Part shown: one piece after another, positions 18,192-28,471 of the stretch | Numbering within the stretch: the stretch's first letter is position 1 | How the letters are laid out: each line of letters begins with the position of its first letter | Assembly (NCBI RefSeq): GCF_029624125.1 | Contig: NZ_JARSBN010000011.1 | Span: 24,147 to 88,146 of the forward strand | Direction: 5' to 3' | DNA from: Winogradskyella marincola | GTDB taxonomy: Bacteria; Bacteroidota; Bacteroidia; Flavobacteriales; Flavobacteriaceae | DNA: 64,000 bases | Translations under genes and position numbers: made by a program | The notes under the pieces: generated by a model | What the model was told of the DNA's origin: nothing | The model's input: only the letters and a program-made list of their open reading frames with translations | Database searches by the model: none

Positions 18192-21100
18192 TTATAACAA
18201 CAAAATCTTTTTAGTAAAACTCTTATTATCCCTAACAATTTTTAACACATAAACACCTGTATTAAAACCTCTTAGAATAAGATTTGTTGAGTTATTAATT
18301 ATGCTATAAACTGAACTATAAGATTGTATTTTTCTACCTCCAACATCATAAATCTCAATAGTCTCAGAACCATTTGTATTTGTTATAGTTATTTCACTGT
18401 TTGTAACAGGATTTGGATAGACATGCATATTAAGATTAAGATCATCAACACCTAACGAACCATTAAAATATGGCACGGCAAAATCAAAAGTATCACCAGC
18501 AACTTCCTGACCAATAAAACGACCAGGAATATCATCTGCAGGTGGATGAATTCCGCCCCAAATTCTACTTAAACTTGTTTGGTCTGACGCGTCTCTATAT
18601 GTAGCCCATTGCAACACGACATCAACTGAAGGTCCTTCTTCAAAAACTAAAAATTCATTTGCTTTAGCTGTAAATTCGCCTAATCCACCTGGAAAAAACT
18701 CACTACCTGTCATCATGGTCATTAACTCTGATGCTGTTCTCGAAAATGTAGAATGACCAGATACATACCCAGCAAAAGGTGGTGTTACAAATGTTGGTCT
18801 TTGATAAGGATACCAATCATCTGCTAAAATCCAACCTACACCTGCTTGATCTGTTTCTGTATTACTTATATAGTCATGACCTCTCCATGTATATAATTTT
18901 ATTTTCCCAACATGTTGATTAGCAAAACCTGCTAATGGATCACCTGCTTCTACAACTTCTACATAACCATCAATTAATTCTATACCTCCTACATGATAAT
19001 TATCTAAACTACTATCTGTACTTTGTCCACGCTTTGCCATAGAACGTATAGCAGATATTGGCCTAATATAATCATACCAACCTTTTACTCCCCAAGCCGA
19101 AACAGCAGCATCATGCATACCTCCACCTAAAATGAAATAAGCTTTGACATCCCATTCTATTGGATCTAAAATATCTCCCTGACCTTCAAATCGTCTTTCA
19201 AACATTGGATGATCATTTACATAATTTAATATCGAGAACCAATGTCCTGGAGGAGTCTCAGAATCTGGTCCGTCTGCCCAAAACTCTGCCAATACTCTTG
19301 CATAATCACCTCTAGGCACCATATTAACCTCATAAGGATTACCTGTTATTGGATTTATTGTATATCCATCACCAATAGCACCTCCATCGAAAAAATTATA
19401 GAAGCTCGAATAATCTGTATAACTGGTTGGAAAAGTACTTATATCAACATTTCCAATGGAATTTGGTGAAATATCCCACATAACTCCATCGTTTTGATCT
19501 AGATGAGATTGCCATACAGACACCATAGAAAAGCCCCATTTATAGGCATCACTTGCTGTATTTTCTTCTGATAGACTTATGTAAGGAGGATCTGAAGGGT
19601 CATGAAATACTTGATAGTTATCTCCATCTCTTTGGTAAGTAACCATATCTGCATCACTTAACGCAAAACCGTAAACATTTCCCCATTCTGGACTTAAAAA
19701 TGGTGGCACATTGCTATCTATAATATTTCCTCCCTGATCAATAAAAGAATCTAAACCTAAAGGTTGCCAACGGTTAGGATATTGAATAGGCGGATTATTA
19801 TTATCATCTAACGCATAAGCCTGATTTGCCGGTTGGTAATAGGCATTGTCGTAACCTGTTGCTTCTCTTGATCCGTCTTGTAAGCCGTAATCTATAATAG
19901 ACTGAGCTATAAAATTACCCAAAGCAGCAGCATCACCATCTTCATACATTAGAGATGTATTATTGATATCGTAACCCAGTTTATCCATCAACAAATCAAA
20001 TCTTGCTTGAGTCTCTTCTAGTCCTGGCGAATTTTGAAAACGATGTGTCATCAAACGATACATCGCATAGCTAATAGCCTTACTGATAGATGTATCGATA
20101 TCCTCATTTGGTGTAAACTCTTCTAAAACCGTTGTAAAACCATGAACTGTATTTCCTATAAAATATGGTACTGCAGTATCGTCATAAATTGCCCAAGCAT
20201 CGTACATTGCAACGCTTGTGTGAAACAAGTTTCTTGCATGTACTGTAGGCCTTGCAAAATCGTCTCTTATAGCTTCAAGTAAAGCTTCGTTCCATAATCT
20301 AGCAATTGAAACATTGTCAGGAAGATCATCAACACCTAATTCAATATCTATTGCTACTTCTTGACTAGAACATTGGTCATCTGTTTCTGTAATAGCTACG
20401 CTTCCAAATTCTTCTAGATGCCATTTTACTGTTATTGAGTTTGTGCCTTGACCACTTATCAATTCACCACCAGACACAACCCAATTAGCCGTAGAACCTG
20501 TATCAATATTATAAGTATAAGTTTCTGTACTCAAAAAAGAAGAACTCGTATTACCAACAATAGTTTGAGAAGGCAAATACACACAAGAACCATCATTTAA
20601 AGTAGCGTTTGGATTGTAGTTGCAAGAAACAGGGTCTGTACATCCATACACTTTTTGACTAGGCTCAATATTTAAAACTTCCATTCCACTTCCTTCCGTT
20701 AATTTTACTGTAGTGTTTGAAGAAATATTAGAATAATTTTCAACTAATCCTGAAGGCCATTGTACCTCTAAAGTAAGTACTTCTGTTGCATCATCTAAAC
20801 CAAAATGCACAGCTTGCAGACTTTGGCCTAAAAACCCAACACCTGTATAATAACGTTTTAGTGTTCCGTTGGCAGTGGTTAATGTTAGTGTAGTACCGAT
20901 TGCATCTCTGTTAGATGTTGTGCCTTGTAAATGAATTTTAAACCAATTTAAAGTCGTCTCAGTATCATCAAAGTTTAACTCCTTGTTTTCATAAAAAAAA
21001 CATCCTCTATCACTATTTGTTACTAATAGATCTAGATCTCCATCATTATCATAATCAAAATCAAGCGCTTCTACACTAACCGATAGTTCATTCAACCCTA

Positions 21101-22214
21101 AAGAACTTGATATGTCACTAAAAGTTGCATCACCTTGAGTTGCATTATTTTTAAAGTAAAAATTTGGTTCTTCCGATCTTCCATTCAAAACATATCCATT
21201 AGACACAAATAGGTCTTCATCTCCATCTAAATCAAAGTCGGCAAACTTTGTGCCCCAAGACCATAATGTATTTCCTACACCATTTTCTACAGCATTTTCT
21301 GTAAAGGTGTTATCTCCATTGTTAGTTAATAAAAAGTTGATATCTATTGCTGTTACAAAAATATCTATGTACCCATCTAAATTGTAATCTCCATAAGCAA
21401 TAGCCATATCGTCGCCTTGTGTATCGACATTATAAGATAATCCTTGTTCTACAAAATCTAACCCATTCTGATTTATATATAAATGATTTGGATCATTAAG
21501 ATCATTAGTGACATACAAATCCATAAGACCATCTTCATCAAAATCAAAAGGAAAACCTACAAAAGAATGAAAAATGAAGCTATTTGTAATCCCAGCTGAA
21601 ACACTAACATTGGTAAATGTTTCATTACCGTTATTTAAATAAAGAGAATTTCCGGCGCAACGTCTCCAATCTGCAATAAAAAGGTCTAAGAAGCCATCGT
21701 TATTATAATCAAACCAAGTGGCTCCAGTGTTTCCACAGTCATTACTTTCGGTAATTCCCGAAATACTTGTTACATTAGAAAATGTACCATTACCCATGTT
21801 TCTCCAGAGTTGAACACTATCTAGGAAGGTCATAAACAAATCAGGGAATCCGTCATTATTATAATCGCCCCAAAACGCTCCGTATTTAAAACCAGATAAA
21901 CCATAAAACTCTTCAGGGTTATTTTCAGAGGGATATAAATTTGAAAACCCTGCACTTTCTGTTACGTCGGTAAAAGATCCATCATTGTCGTTTCTAAACA
22001 GTCGACTAACTGTCTTTTCATTATTTAAATTGTCTTTTGCTTTAGCTACGACAAAAATATCTAAATCGTTATCTCCATCATAATCTGCGACAGCGACACC
22101 ATTATTATCTTCTAATATTCCCAAACCAACGAGACTTTCTACTCTTTCAAAAGATTGGCTAGAAATAATACTACTAAATAAAAACAAACAAGCTAAGGGG
22201 TAATATTTATTCAC
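18192..22214 (-). CDS. FG-GAP/UnbV protein fused to vanadium-haloperoxidase-like domain, T9SS-secreted
   Basis: 1340-aa exported protein. Residues 20-430 are FG-GAP/VCBS repeats with DxDxDGxxD calcium loops. Residues about 430-520 are an ASPIC/UnbV domain (TSNRDAIGT). Then come a Cys-rich module (YGCTDPVSCNYNP) and a PKD-like segment. Residues about 640-1260 form a PAP2/haloperoxidase domain with the full vanadate-binding pattern: K1044-x6-R1051-P, SGH with H1154, and SR-x5-H1223-x3-D. A T9SS sorting domain ends the protein. It probably acts outside the cell, on halides or phosphoesters. Confidence 0.85.
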   Translation of the reverse strand: MNKYYPLACLFLFSSIISSQSFERVESLVGLGILEDNNGVAVADYDGDNDLDIFVVAKAKDNLNNEKTVSRLFRNDNDGSFTDVTESAGFSNLYPSENNPEEFYGLSGFKYGAFWGDYNNDGFPDLFMTFLDSVQLWRNMGNGTFSNVTSISGITESNDCGNTGATWFDYNNDGFLDLFIADWRRCAGNSLYLNNGNETFTNVSVSAGITNSFIFHSFVGFPFDFDEDGLMDLYVTNDLNDPNHLYINQNGLDFVEQGLSYNVDTQGDDMAIAYGDYNLDGYIDIFVTAIDINFLLTNNGDNTFTENAVENGVGNTLWSWGTKFADFDLDGDEDLFVSNGYVLNGRSEEPNFYFKNNATQGDATFSDISSSLGLNELSVSVEALDFDYDNDGDLDLLVTNSDRGCFFYENKELNFDDTETTLNWFKIHLQGTTSNRDAIGTTLTLTTANGTLKRYYTGVGFLGQSLQAVHFGLDDATEVLTLEVQWPSGLVENYSNISSNTTVKLTEGSGMEVLNIEPSQKVYGCTDPVSCNYNPNATLNDGSCVYLPSQTIVGNTSSSFLSTETYTYNIDTGSTANWVVSGGELISGQGTNSITVKWHLEEFGSVAITETDDQCSSQEVAIDIELGVDDLPDNVSIARLWNEALLEAIRDDFARPTVHARNLFHTSVAMYDAWAIYDDTAVPYFIGNTVHGFTTVLEEFTPNEDIDTSISKAISYAMYRLMTHRFQNSPGLEETQARFDLLMDKLGYDINNTSLMYEDGDAAALGNFIAQSIIDYGLQDGSREATGYDNAYYQPANQAYALDDNNNPPIQYPNRWQPLGLDSFIDQGGNIIDSNVPPFLSPEWGNVYGFALSDADMVTYQRDGDNYQVFHDPSDPPYISLSEENTASDAYKWGFSMVSVWQSHLDQNDGVMWDISPNSIGNVDISTFPTSYTDYSSFYNFFDGGAIGDGYTINPITGNPYEVNMVPRGDYARVLAEFWADGPDSETPPGHWFSILNYVNDHPMFERRFEGQGDILDPIEWDVKAYFILGGGMHDAAVSAWGVKGWYDYIRPISAIRSMAKRGQSTDSSLDNYHVGGIELIDGYVEVVEAGDPLAGFANQHVGKIKLYTWRGHDYISNTETDQAGVGWILADDWYPYQRPTFVTPPFAGYVSGHSTFSRTASELMTMMTGSEFFPGGLGEFTAKANEFLVFEEGPSVDVVLQWATYRDASDQTSLSRIWGGIHPPADDIPGRFIGQEVAGDTFDFAVPYFNGSLGVDDLNLNMHVYPNPVTNSEITITNTNGSETIEIYDVGGRKIQSYSSVYSIINNSTNLILRGFNTGVYVLKIVRDNKSFTKKILLL

Positions 22215-22325
22215 AAGTAATAGTTTTAATTTTAAATATAGTTTATTGATTTTTAGGATAAAATTAACACAAACAACAATCGTTGAAACGGATAAATCTA
22301 CGACAAAAGACTTTGAAACATCTAA

Positions 22326-24041
22326 CTATTTCTTAATCAACTTTAAAGTTTGGGCATAGCTGTTATTGAACTTTAACTTACAGAAATATAAGCCTGATTC
22401 TAAAAAACCTATATCAACATCTAATGTAACACCATCATTTACTTTATTTATGATCGTTTTTCCTAATTCATCATAGATTTCATACTCATTTATTTCTTGT
22501 GAGGATATAACTAAAAGTTTATCTGAAATAGGGTTTTTAAATTTAACAACTGGTACAAATTGGTTTTCATAAACCGATAAAGTAGACCCTTCTACTATAT
22601 TTAATGTTTGATTAACTGGCACATCATACAAAACATCTTCTATACCACTTAACCAAGTAACCTTAACGTAATCAACCACTAAATTTGAGCTTAATCCAAA
22701 AAACTCAGACCCACTATTTTGCCCTAAGTAACCTTCTCCGCAAAGTGTATATCTGTATTGCTCTTGCCCATTAACACTGATTTCTATCCTTGAGCCAACA
22801 CCTTGTCTATTGCTGGTAACACCTTGTAATTTTACTTTTAACCAATTATTTGTAGTTGTAGTTAGGTTTTTCCAAAGAAATAAATCTTCATTACTAGAAT
22901 TACTAACAACAATCTCTGGATAGCCATCGTTATCTATATCTCCAATAGCGTTGGAATAACTCTCTCTATTATCATTATTAAAACTTCCATTATTTAAAAC
23001 GGTAAATGTATTATTACCCAGATTTTCATAAAAGGCAGCAGGCATATATTCTGGATTTATACCGCTGGACTCAGAGCTTACGTAAAGATCTAAATCTCCA
23101 TCATTCTCTGCATCTAAAAACACAGAACTCCATGCTGAACTGTTGAAAGTAGTTCCGGAGTCTTCTGCCATATTGGTAAAAGTACCATCTCCATTATTTT
23201 TAAATAGCACATTACCATTAGGTCCATTTGTTACATATATATCAAACCATCCATCATTATTATAATCTCCAATGGTTGTACTCATTGCATCTATAGCGAC
23301 ATTTGTACCAGAAACCTCACCCATTTCGGTAAAAGTTCCATCTCCGTTATTATGATATAGAAGATTCACTGTTTGTATTTTATCGTTAGACACATATATG
23401 TCTTGCCAGCCATCATTATTATAATCAAAAAAAGCGGCACATAGAGATAAATGACTACCTGAGCCAATACCAGAAGTCATACTTACATTAACAAAAGTAC
23501 CATCCCCTTTATTTTTGAATAAATAATTTGGAATCTGTAAGCTAAGATCTCTATTGCAGATAAAGACATCTAAAAACCCATCATTATTATAGTCTCCCCA
23601 AGAAGCACCAAATGTGTACAAATTATCTAATGGAAGTCCTGAGGAGGCAGTAACATCTACTAACTCAACTGTATCATTTCTATACAGTCTATTACCATTT
23701 GTAGTACTTGTTATAAACAAATCATTATCCCCATCATTATCAAAATCTACCCATAAAACTTGTTTTTGCTGAAAATTATTAAAAGGAATTAATGCTGTGT
23801 CTGGAATAAAAAAACCATCTTGTGTATTCTTAAATATTTTTAAATTCTCATTGTTTTCGGTAGCAAGAGTTATATCATCCCAACCGTCATTATTATAATC
23901 ATAAAAAGAGATACCTCCTCCATAATTTATAATACCACATGTTTCACCAACACCTCTGGCAGAGGCTTGATCTTGAAAAGAAATCTGTCCGTTAGCCATC
24001 ATAAAACTTAACCATATTAGCAAATACACACTTTTCTTCAT
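22326..24041 (-). CDS. FG-GAP repeat / ASPIC-UnbV (CRTAC-like) protein with T9SS domain
   Basis: 571-aa secreted protein. Signal peptide MKKSVYLLIWLSFMMANGQ. Seven or so beta-propeller FG-GAP blades follow, each with a calcium loop such as DYNNDGWDD. An ASPIC/UnbV domain lies at about 400-490 (NWLKVKLQGVTSNRQGVGSRIE), and the C-terminus (NPISDKLLV, YDELGKTI, ESGLYFCKL) is a T9SS sorting domain. It is a tandem paralogue of the next gene and starts 6 nt after that gene's stop, so they form one transcript. Ligand unknown. Confidence 0.85.
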   Translation of the reverse strand: MKKSVYLLIWLSFMMANGQISFQDQASARGVGETCGIINYGGGISFYDYNNDGWDDITLATENNENLKIFKNTQDGFFIPDTALIPFNNFQQKQVLWVDFDNDGDNDLFITSTTNGNRLYRNDTVELVDVTASSGLPLDNLYTFGASWGDYNNDGFLDVFICNRDLSLQIPNYLFKNKGDGTFVNVSMTSGIGSGSHLSLCAAFFDYNNDGWQDIYVSNDKIQTVNLLYHNNGDGTFTEMGEVSGTNVAIDAMSTTIGDYNNDGWFDIYVTNGPNGNVLFKNNGDGTFTNMAEDSGTTFNSSAWSSVFLDAENDGDLDLYVSSESSGINPEYMPAAFYENLGNNTFTVLNNGSFNNDNRESYSNAIGDIDNDGYPEIVVSNSSNEDLFLWKNLTTTTNNWLKVKLQGVTSNRQGVGSRIEISVNGQEQYRYTLCGEGYLGQNSGSEFFGLSSNLVVDYVKVTWLSGIEDVLYDVPVNQTLNIVEGSTLSVYENQFVPVVKFKNPISDKLLVISSQEINEYEIYDELGKTIINKVNDGVTLDVDIGFLESGLYFCKLKFNNSYAQTLKLIKK

Positions 24042-24047
24042 AGATTT

Positions 24048-25751
24048 CTATTGTTTAATAACTCTCTTTGTAATTTCGCCCTCTGTTGATTTAATTTTTA
24101 CAGTATAAACACCATCACTATAGTTTTTAATATTTAAAGAATAGTTTAAAGAACCTGGCTTAGCAACGTTAAGTAGTTTCCCCATTGAATCATATATACT
24201 TAGTGTTAACATCGGTTGCACTGACTCTATTTTTATAGTTTCGGAAGTTGGATTAGGATAAACTTTTACATGTTTTTCTAATTCAAATGTATTGTTTGAA
24301 AGCGTAACTCCTTCAACAATATTTAATGTTTGATTAACTGGCACATTATACAAAATATCTTCTATTCCACTTAGCCAAGTTACCTTCACATAGTCCACTA
24401 CTGTAAAATGTTCTGTCCCAAAAAACTCTGCTTGTGAATTTTGTGATAAATAACCTTCACCACAATGTGTATATCTATACTGTTTTTCTCCATTAATAGA
24501 AATTTCGATAACAGAACCTATACCTTGCTTATTACTTTCTGTTCCTTCTAACTTCACTTTTAACCAGTTGTATATATCTGGCGTCTCATTTTTCCATAGA
24601 AATATGTTGCTATGGTTAATGTTATTAACTATCATTTCTGGATAGCCATCGTTATCTGTATCTCCTATAGCATTGCTATAACTGTGAGCAAAATCATTAG
24701 GAACTGCATCATTATAAAGACTAAAATTATTATTGCCATCATTTATATAAAAACCAGATGATAATAGACTGGTATTACTTCCGTTTCCCTCTCCGCTAAC
24801 ATATAAATCTAAATCCCTATCATTATCTGCATCTAAAAATACTGCTCCCCAACTTGTACTATTAAATGTAACATTATAAGATTGAGCCATATCAGTAAAT
24901 GTGCCGTCTCCATTATTTATAAAAAGAACATTATTATAAGGATCATTAGTAATATAAATATCTATCCAACCATCATTATTAACATCTTCTACTGTTACCG
25001 TCATAGCATCGATACTTACATCTGTACCTGTTTCTTCAGCAACTTCGGTAAATGTACCATCTCCATTATTTCTATACATTAGGTTTCTAACCACATATTT
25101 ATCGTTAGAGACGTATATATCTTGATCTCCATCATTATCATAATCTAAAAAAGCTGAGCAAAACGACATATAACCAGTATTAAGCAGACCTGCTTCATTA
25201 TTTGCCAGAGTAAATGTATTGTCACTGTTATTTTTGTATAAGATATTTGGAATAACATTGTGTCTAATGCTTAAAAAAACATCTAAAAACCCATCATTGT
25301 TGTAATCTCCCCATGACGCTCCATAATATGGAAATTCATCAAGAAGCATTCCTGAAGACTCAGTAATATCTTGCATAATCATATTACCAGTGTTTTCGTA
25401 CAGTTTTACACCTGCATTCTCACTTGTAATAAATAGGTCATTATCTCCATCATTATCTATATCAACCCAATTTACTTGTTTTGCACTAAGATTGTTTGTT
25501 ATAATATTGAGTGTATGAGGCACAAAATTTCCGTTGATATTTTTATAAAAATAGACAGGATCTCCATTAGATGAAGCTATAGTTATATCATCCCAACCAT
25601 CATTATCATAATCATAAAAGCTTATGCCATTACCCAAATATGTGTTTCCACAACTTGCTGAGACTCCTAGTTGTTGAGAACTTTCTGTGAAAGAAATCTG
25701 TGCTAAAGAAAATTTAAATGCTATTAAAGTCCAAATCCATACTCTTTTCAT
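24048..25751 (-). CDS. FG-GAP repeat / ASPIC-UnbV (CRTAC-like) protein with T9SS domain
   Basis: 567-aa secreted protein, first gene of the tandem pair. I use ATG 25751 (MKRVWIWTLIAFKFSLAQ, a signal peptide); a longer start adds 13 residues that break the signal pattern. FG-GAP repeats with DYDNDGWDD-type loops are followed by UnbV (NWLKVKLEGTESNKQGIGS, GEGYLSQNS) and a T9SS tail (VYPNPTSETIKIES, YDSMGKLL, DGVYTVKI). It aligns by eye along its whole length with the downstream paralogue, including identical blocks such as VPVNQTLNIVEG. Confidence 0.85.
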   Translation of the reverse strand: MKRVWIWTLIAFKFSLAQISFTESSQQLGVSASCGNTYLGNGISFYDYDNDGWDDITIASSNGDPVYFYKNINGNFVPHTLNIITNNLSAKQVNWVDIDNDGDNDLFITSENAGVKLYENTGNMIMQDITESSGMLLDEFPYYGASWGDYNNDGFLDVFLSIRHNVIPNILYKNNSDNTFTLANNEAGLLNTGYMSFCSAFLDYDNDGDQDIYVSNDKYVVRNLMYRNNGDGTFTEVAEETGTDVSIDAMTVTVEDVNNDGWIDIYITNDPYNNVLFINNGDGTFTDMAQSYNVTFNSTSWGAVFLDADNDRDLDLYVSGEGNGSNTSLLSSGFYINDGNNNFSLYNDAVPNDFAHSYSNAIGDTDNDGYPEMIVNNINHSNIFLWKNETPDIYNWLKVKLEGTESNKQGIGSVIEISINGEKQYRYTHCGEGYLSQNSQAEFFGTEHFTVVDYVKVTWLSGIEDILYNVPVNQTLNIVEGVTLSNNTFELEKHVKVYPNPTSETIKIESVQPMLTLSIYDSMGKLLNVAKPGSLNYSLNIKNYSDGVYTVKIKSTEGEITKRVIKQ

Positions 25752-25826
25752 AACCTGTAAAACATATTCTATAACCGAGAAATAAAACACTCATGACCAA
25801 AATATAATATTAACATCTATTTAACA

Positions 25827-25860
25827 AAAAAAGCGCAACTTTTTTAGAGTTGCGCTTTTA
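25827..25860 (-). terminator. Intrinsic terminator after fabI
   Basis: Stem of AAAGCGCAACT-type arms paired with AGTTGCGCTTT. On the - strand it is followed by a run of T residues. It sits about 27 nt after the fabI stop. Confidence 0.88.
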
Positions 25861-25886
25861 CTATTGAATTATTATTTAAAAACAAG

Positions 25887-26699
25887 CTATTCTTCTGTGA
25901 ATTTCTCCATAACAGCATCACTTACTCCCATATTACTAAATCCTCCATCGTTATAAAGGTTTTGAAGTGTAACACGACGCGTTAAATCACTAAATAATGT
26001 AACGGTATAATTAGCACAGTCCATTGCTGTTGCATTTCCTAATGGAGACATTTTTTCTGCATAAGAAATAAAACCATCAAAACCTTTTACTCCACTTCCT
26101 GCTGTGGTTGGTGTTGGTGATTGAGAGATTGTATTAACTCTTACCTTTTTGTCCCTTCCAAAGAAATAACCAAAACTACGAGCAATACTTTCTAAGTAAG
26201 CTTTATTGTCTGCCATATCATTATAATCTGGAAATACGCGTTGAGCAGCCATATATGTTAGTGCCACAATACTTCCCCATTCATTCATTGCATCTGCTTT
26301 ATAAAGTGTTTGCATTACTTTATGAAAAGACATTGCTGACACATCTGTTCCCTTTTGGGTCCAGTCGTATTTTTGATCTGTATAATGCTTTCCTTTTCTA
26401 ACATTGATAGACATACCAATAGAGTGCAATACAAAATCAATTTTTCCGCCTAAAATTTCCATAGACTTCTCTACAAGGTTCTGTAAATCTTCTTCTGAAG
26501 TTGCATCTGCAGGAATAATTTGAGAACCTGTTTTCTCTGCCAAGGCGTTAATTTGTCCCATACGCATTGCCACAGGTGCGTTAGTTAATACAAACTCACC
26601 ACCTTCTTCATGTACGCGCTCTGCGGTTTTCCATGCTATTGAGTTCTCATCAAGAGCTCCAAAAATGATTCCTTTTTTTCCTTTTAATAAGTTATACAT
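25887..26699 (-). CDS. fabI: Enoyl-[acyl-carrier-protein] reductase (NADH)
   Basis: Final reduction in each cycle of type II fatty-acid synthesis; 270 aa, cytoplasmic. The N-terminal KKGIIFGALDENSIAW is the FabI variant of the Rossmann motif. The catalytic tyrosines are in LTYMAAQR and in the Y-x6-K pattern YNDMADNK. The C-terminal substrate loop ends in LYNDGGFSNMGVS. It is monocistronic by the look of it, with a terminator downstream. FabI is the usual target of triclosan-type inhibitors. Confidence 0.95.
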   Translation of the reverse strand: MYNLLKGKKGIIFGALDENSIAWKTAERVHEEGGEFVLTNAPVAMRMGQINALAEKTGSQIIPADATSEEDLQNLVEKSMEILGGKIDFVLHSIGMSINVRKGKHYTDQKYDWTQKGTDVSAMSFHKVMQTLYKADAMNEWGSIVALTYMAAQRVFPDYNDMADNKAYLESIARSFGYFFGRDKKVRVNTISQSPTPTTAGSGVKGFDGFISYAEKMSPLGNATAMDCANYTVTLFSDLTRRVTLQNLYNDGGFSNMGVSDAVMEKFTEE

Positions 26700-26740
26700 A
26701 GTGTATTATTTTAGTCAGTTTTAATGCTGTAAATATAGTA

Positions 26741-28393
26741 TTAATTCAACAATTGCTTAGCATGAGCCATGGCAGATTCTGTAATATCTGCTCCACCTAA
26801 CATTTGCGCTATCTCAACAATACGCTCTTCTTCTGTTAAACGTTTTAAGTTGGTCTCAGTAATGTCGTTGTTGTCTGTTTTATATACTTTGAAATGCGAA
26901 TTTCCTTTTGCGGCTATCTGAGGTAAATGGGTAATAGCATAAACTTGCATTCTTCCGCTCATCTGCTTCATAATATCTCCCATTTTATTTGAAATTTCAC
27001 CAGACACTCCTGTATCTATTTCATCAAACATTATAGATGGCAACTGGATATATTCTGACAATATTGATTTAATAGCCAACATTATTCGAGATAACTCACC
27101 ACCTGATGCAGATTTCTTCAATTCGTTATAACTAGATCCTTTATTAGCCATGAATAAAAACTGCAAACTATCTTTTCCGTTAGGTAAAAATCGGTCTACT
27201 TCTGCTAAGTCTATTTTAAATTTTGCATTAGGCATCCCTAAATCTGACAACAAACTTTCAAGTTTTTTAATTAAAACTGGCAATACAGATTGTCGTTTTT
27301 TAGTGATTTGACCTGCTATTTTATTCAGCGTCTCCTTAACATTAGATAGCTCTGCTTCTTTTTCTTTTATAGCCTCATCTAAACCTTCTGTATCAGATAC
27401 CTTAGACGCCAACTCATTTTTAATAGAAATTAAATCTTCTATCTGAGAAACCGAATGTTTTTGAAACAGGTTATTAATAATTTGAAGTTGAGAATTTATA
27501 CGCTCTAACTCTTGAGGATCTGTAGACAAGGATTCTTCTAAATCATCTAACTCCAGTAACAAGTCATCTAACTCTATATGAACGCTTGTAATACGCTCTG
27601 CGATTGCTTGATAAGATTTCCCAAAACCAGATATCTTATTAAGCTCATGCTTTAAAACATTTAATTGATCTATAACACCTTGATCCTCCAAGCTTAATAC
27701 CCCTTTAGCATTAGCTAGTTTCTCTCCTATAATTTCTACATTATTGAGCTGCTCGTACTGTGTTTCTAAATCTTCAAGATTAATCGATTCTAGCTTTATT
27801 TCATTAAGTTCGTTTACCAAAAAAAGATTGTAATCATATTCTTTAATCAACTCTGCTTTAGAATCCATTAAAGCCTGTAACGTTTTCTGCAACGCTTTAT
27901 AATCTGACAGTTTCTTAGAATACAATTCTAAGTTTTCTTTATGATCTGCTAGAGCATCTATAACCCTAAACTGATAATCATTCTCAACCAATTGCTGTGT
28001 TTGGTGCTGCGAATGAATATCTATAAGGTGTGAACTTAAATCAGACAACGCATCTAGCGTTGTTGGTGTATCATTAATAAAAGCACGAGACTTGCCTGAT
28101 GGTAAAATCTCTCTTCTTATAATAGTTTGCACATCATAATCTAAGTCTAACGCTACAAATAGGTTCTTTAGATTGTAATTAGCTATATCAAAACTTGCTT
28201 CAATTATACATTTTTCGTCTTTATCTTTTACCTGGCTTAAGTCTGCGCGTTTACCCAAAACTAAAGACAAGCCTCCTAATAAAATAGACTTACCAGCTCC
28301 TGTTTCGCCTGTAATAATAGTTAATCCATTATTAAACTGAACATTGAGCTCGTCAATTAAAGCGTAATTTTTTATGTAAAGTGAGGTTAGCAA
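26741..28393 (-). CDS. recN: DNA repair protein RecN
   Basis: SMC-like ATPase acting in double-strand break repair; 550 aa. Walker A is GETGAGKSILLGGLSLVLGKRAD at the N-terminus. A central coiled coil (about 160-370) joins the two ATPase halves. The C-terminal half holds the signature SASGGELSRIMLAIK, Walker B IMFDEIDTGVSGE, and ITHLPQIAAKG. The ATG start at 28393 puts the conserved LTSLYIKNYALIDEL at the N-terminus, as in homologues. Confidence 0.95.
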   Translation of the reverse strand: MLTSLYIKNYALIDELNVQFNNGLTIITGETGAGKSILLGGLSLVLGKRADLSQVKDKDEKCIIEASFDIANYNLKNLFVALDLDYDVQTIIRREILPSGKSRAFINDTPTTLDALSDLSSHLIDIHSQHQTQQLVENDYQFRVIDALADHKENLELYSKKLSDYKALQKTLQALMDSKAELIKEYDYNLFLVNELNEIKLESINLEDLETQYEQLNNVEIIGEKLANAKGVLSLEDQGVIDQLNVLKHELNKISGFGKSYQAIAERITSVHIELDDLLLELDDLEESLSTDPQELERINSQLQIINNLFQKHSVSQIEDLISIKNELASKVSDTEGLDEAIKEKEAELSNVKETLNKIAGQITKKRQSVLPVLIKKLESLLSDLGMPNAKFKIDLAEVDRFLPNGKDSLQFLFMANKGSSYNELKKSASGGELSRIMLAIKSILSEYIQLPSIMFDEIDTGVSGEISNKMGDIMKQMSGRMQVYAITHLPQIAAKGNSHFKVYKTDNNDITETNLKRLTEEERIVEIAQMLGGADITESAMAHAKQLLN

Positions 28394-28471
28394 AAATCTA
28401 TAATTTGTTTTTTACAAAAATATAGAATCTCAGTTAAGTTGAGAATGGCTATTGAAAAAATAAACAGAAAA

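Noticed and set aside
15470..25751. Surface-protein block as a horizontally acquired island
   Set aside because: No integrase, tRNA boundary or visible composition change; T9SS proteins of this kind are native to flavobacteria.
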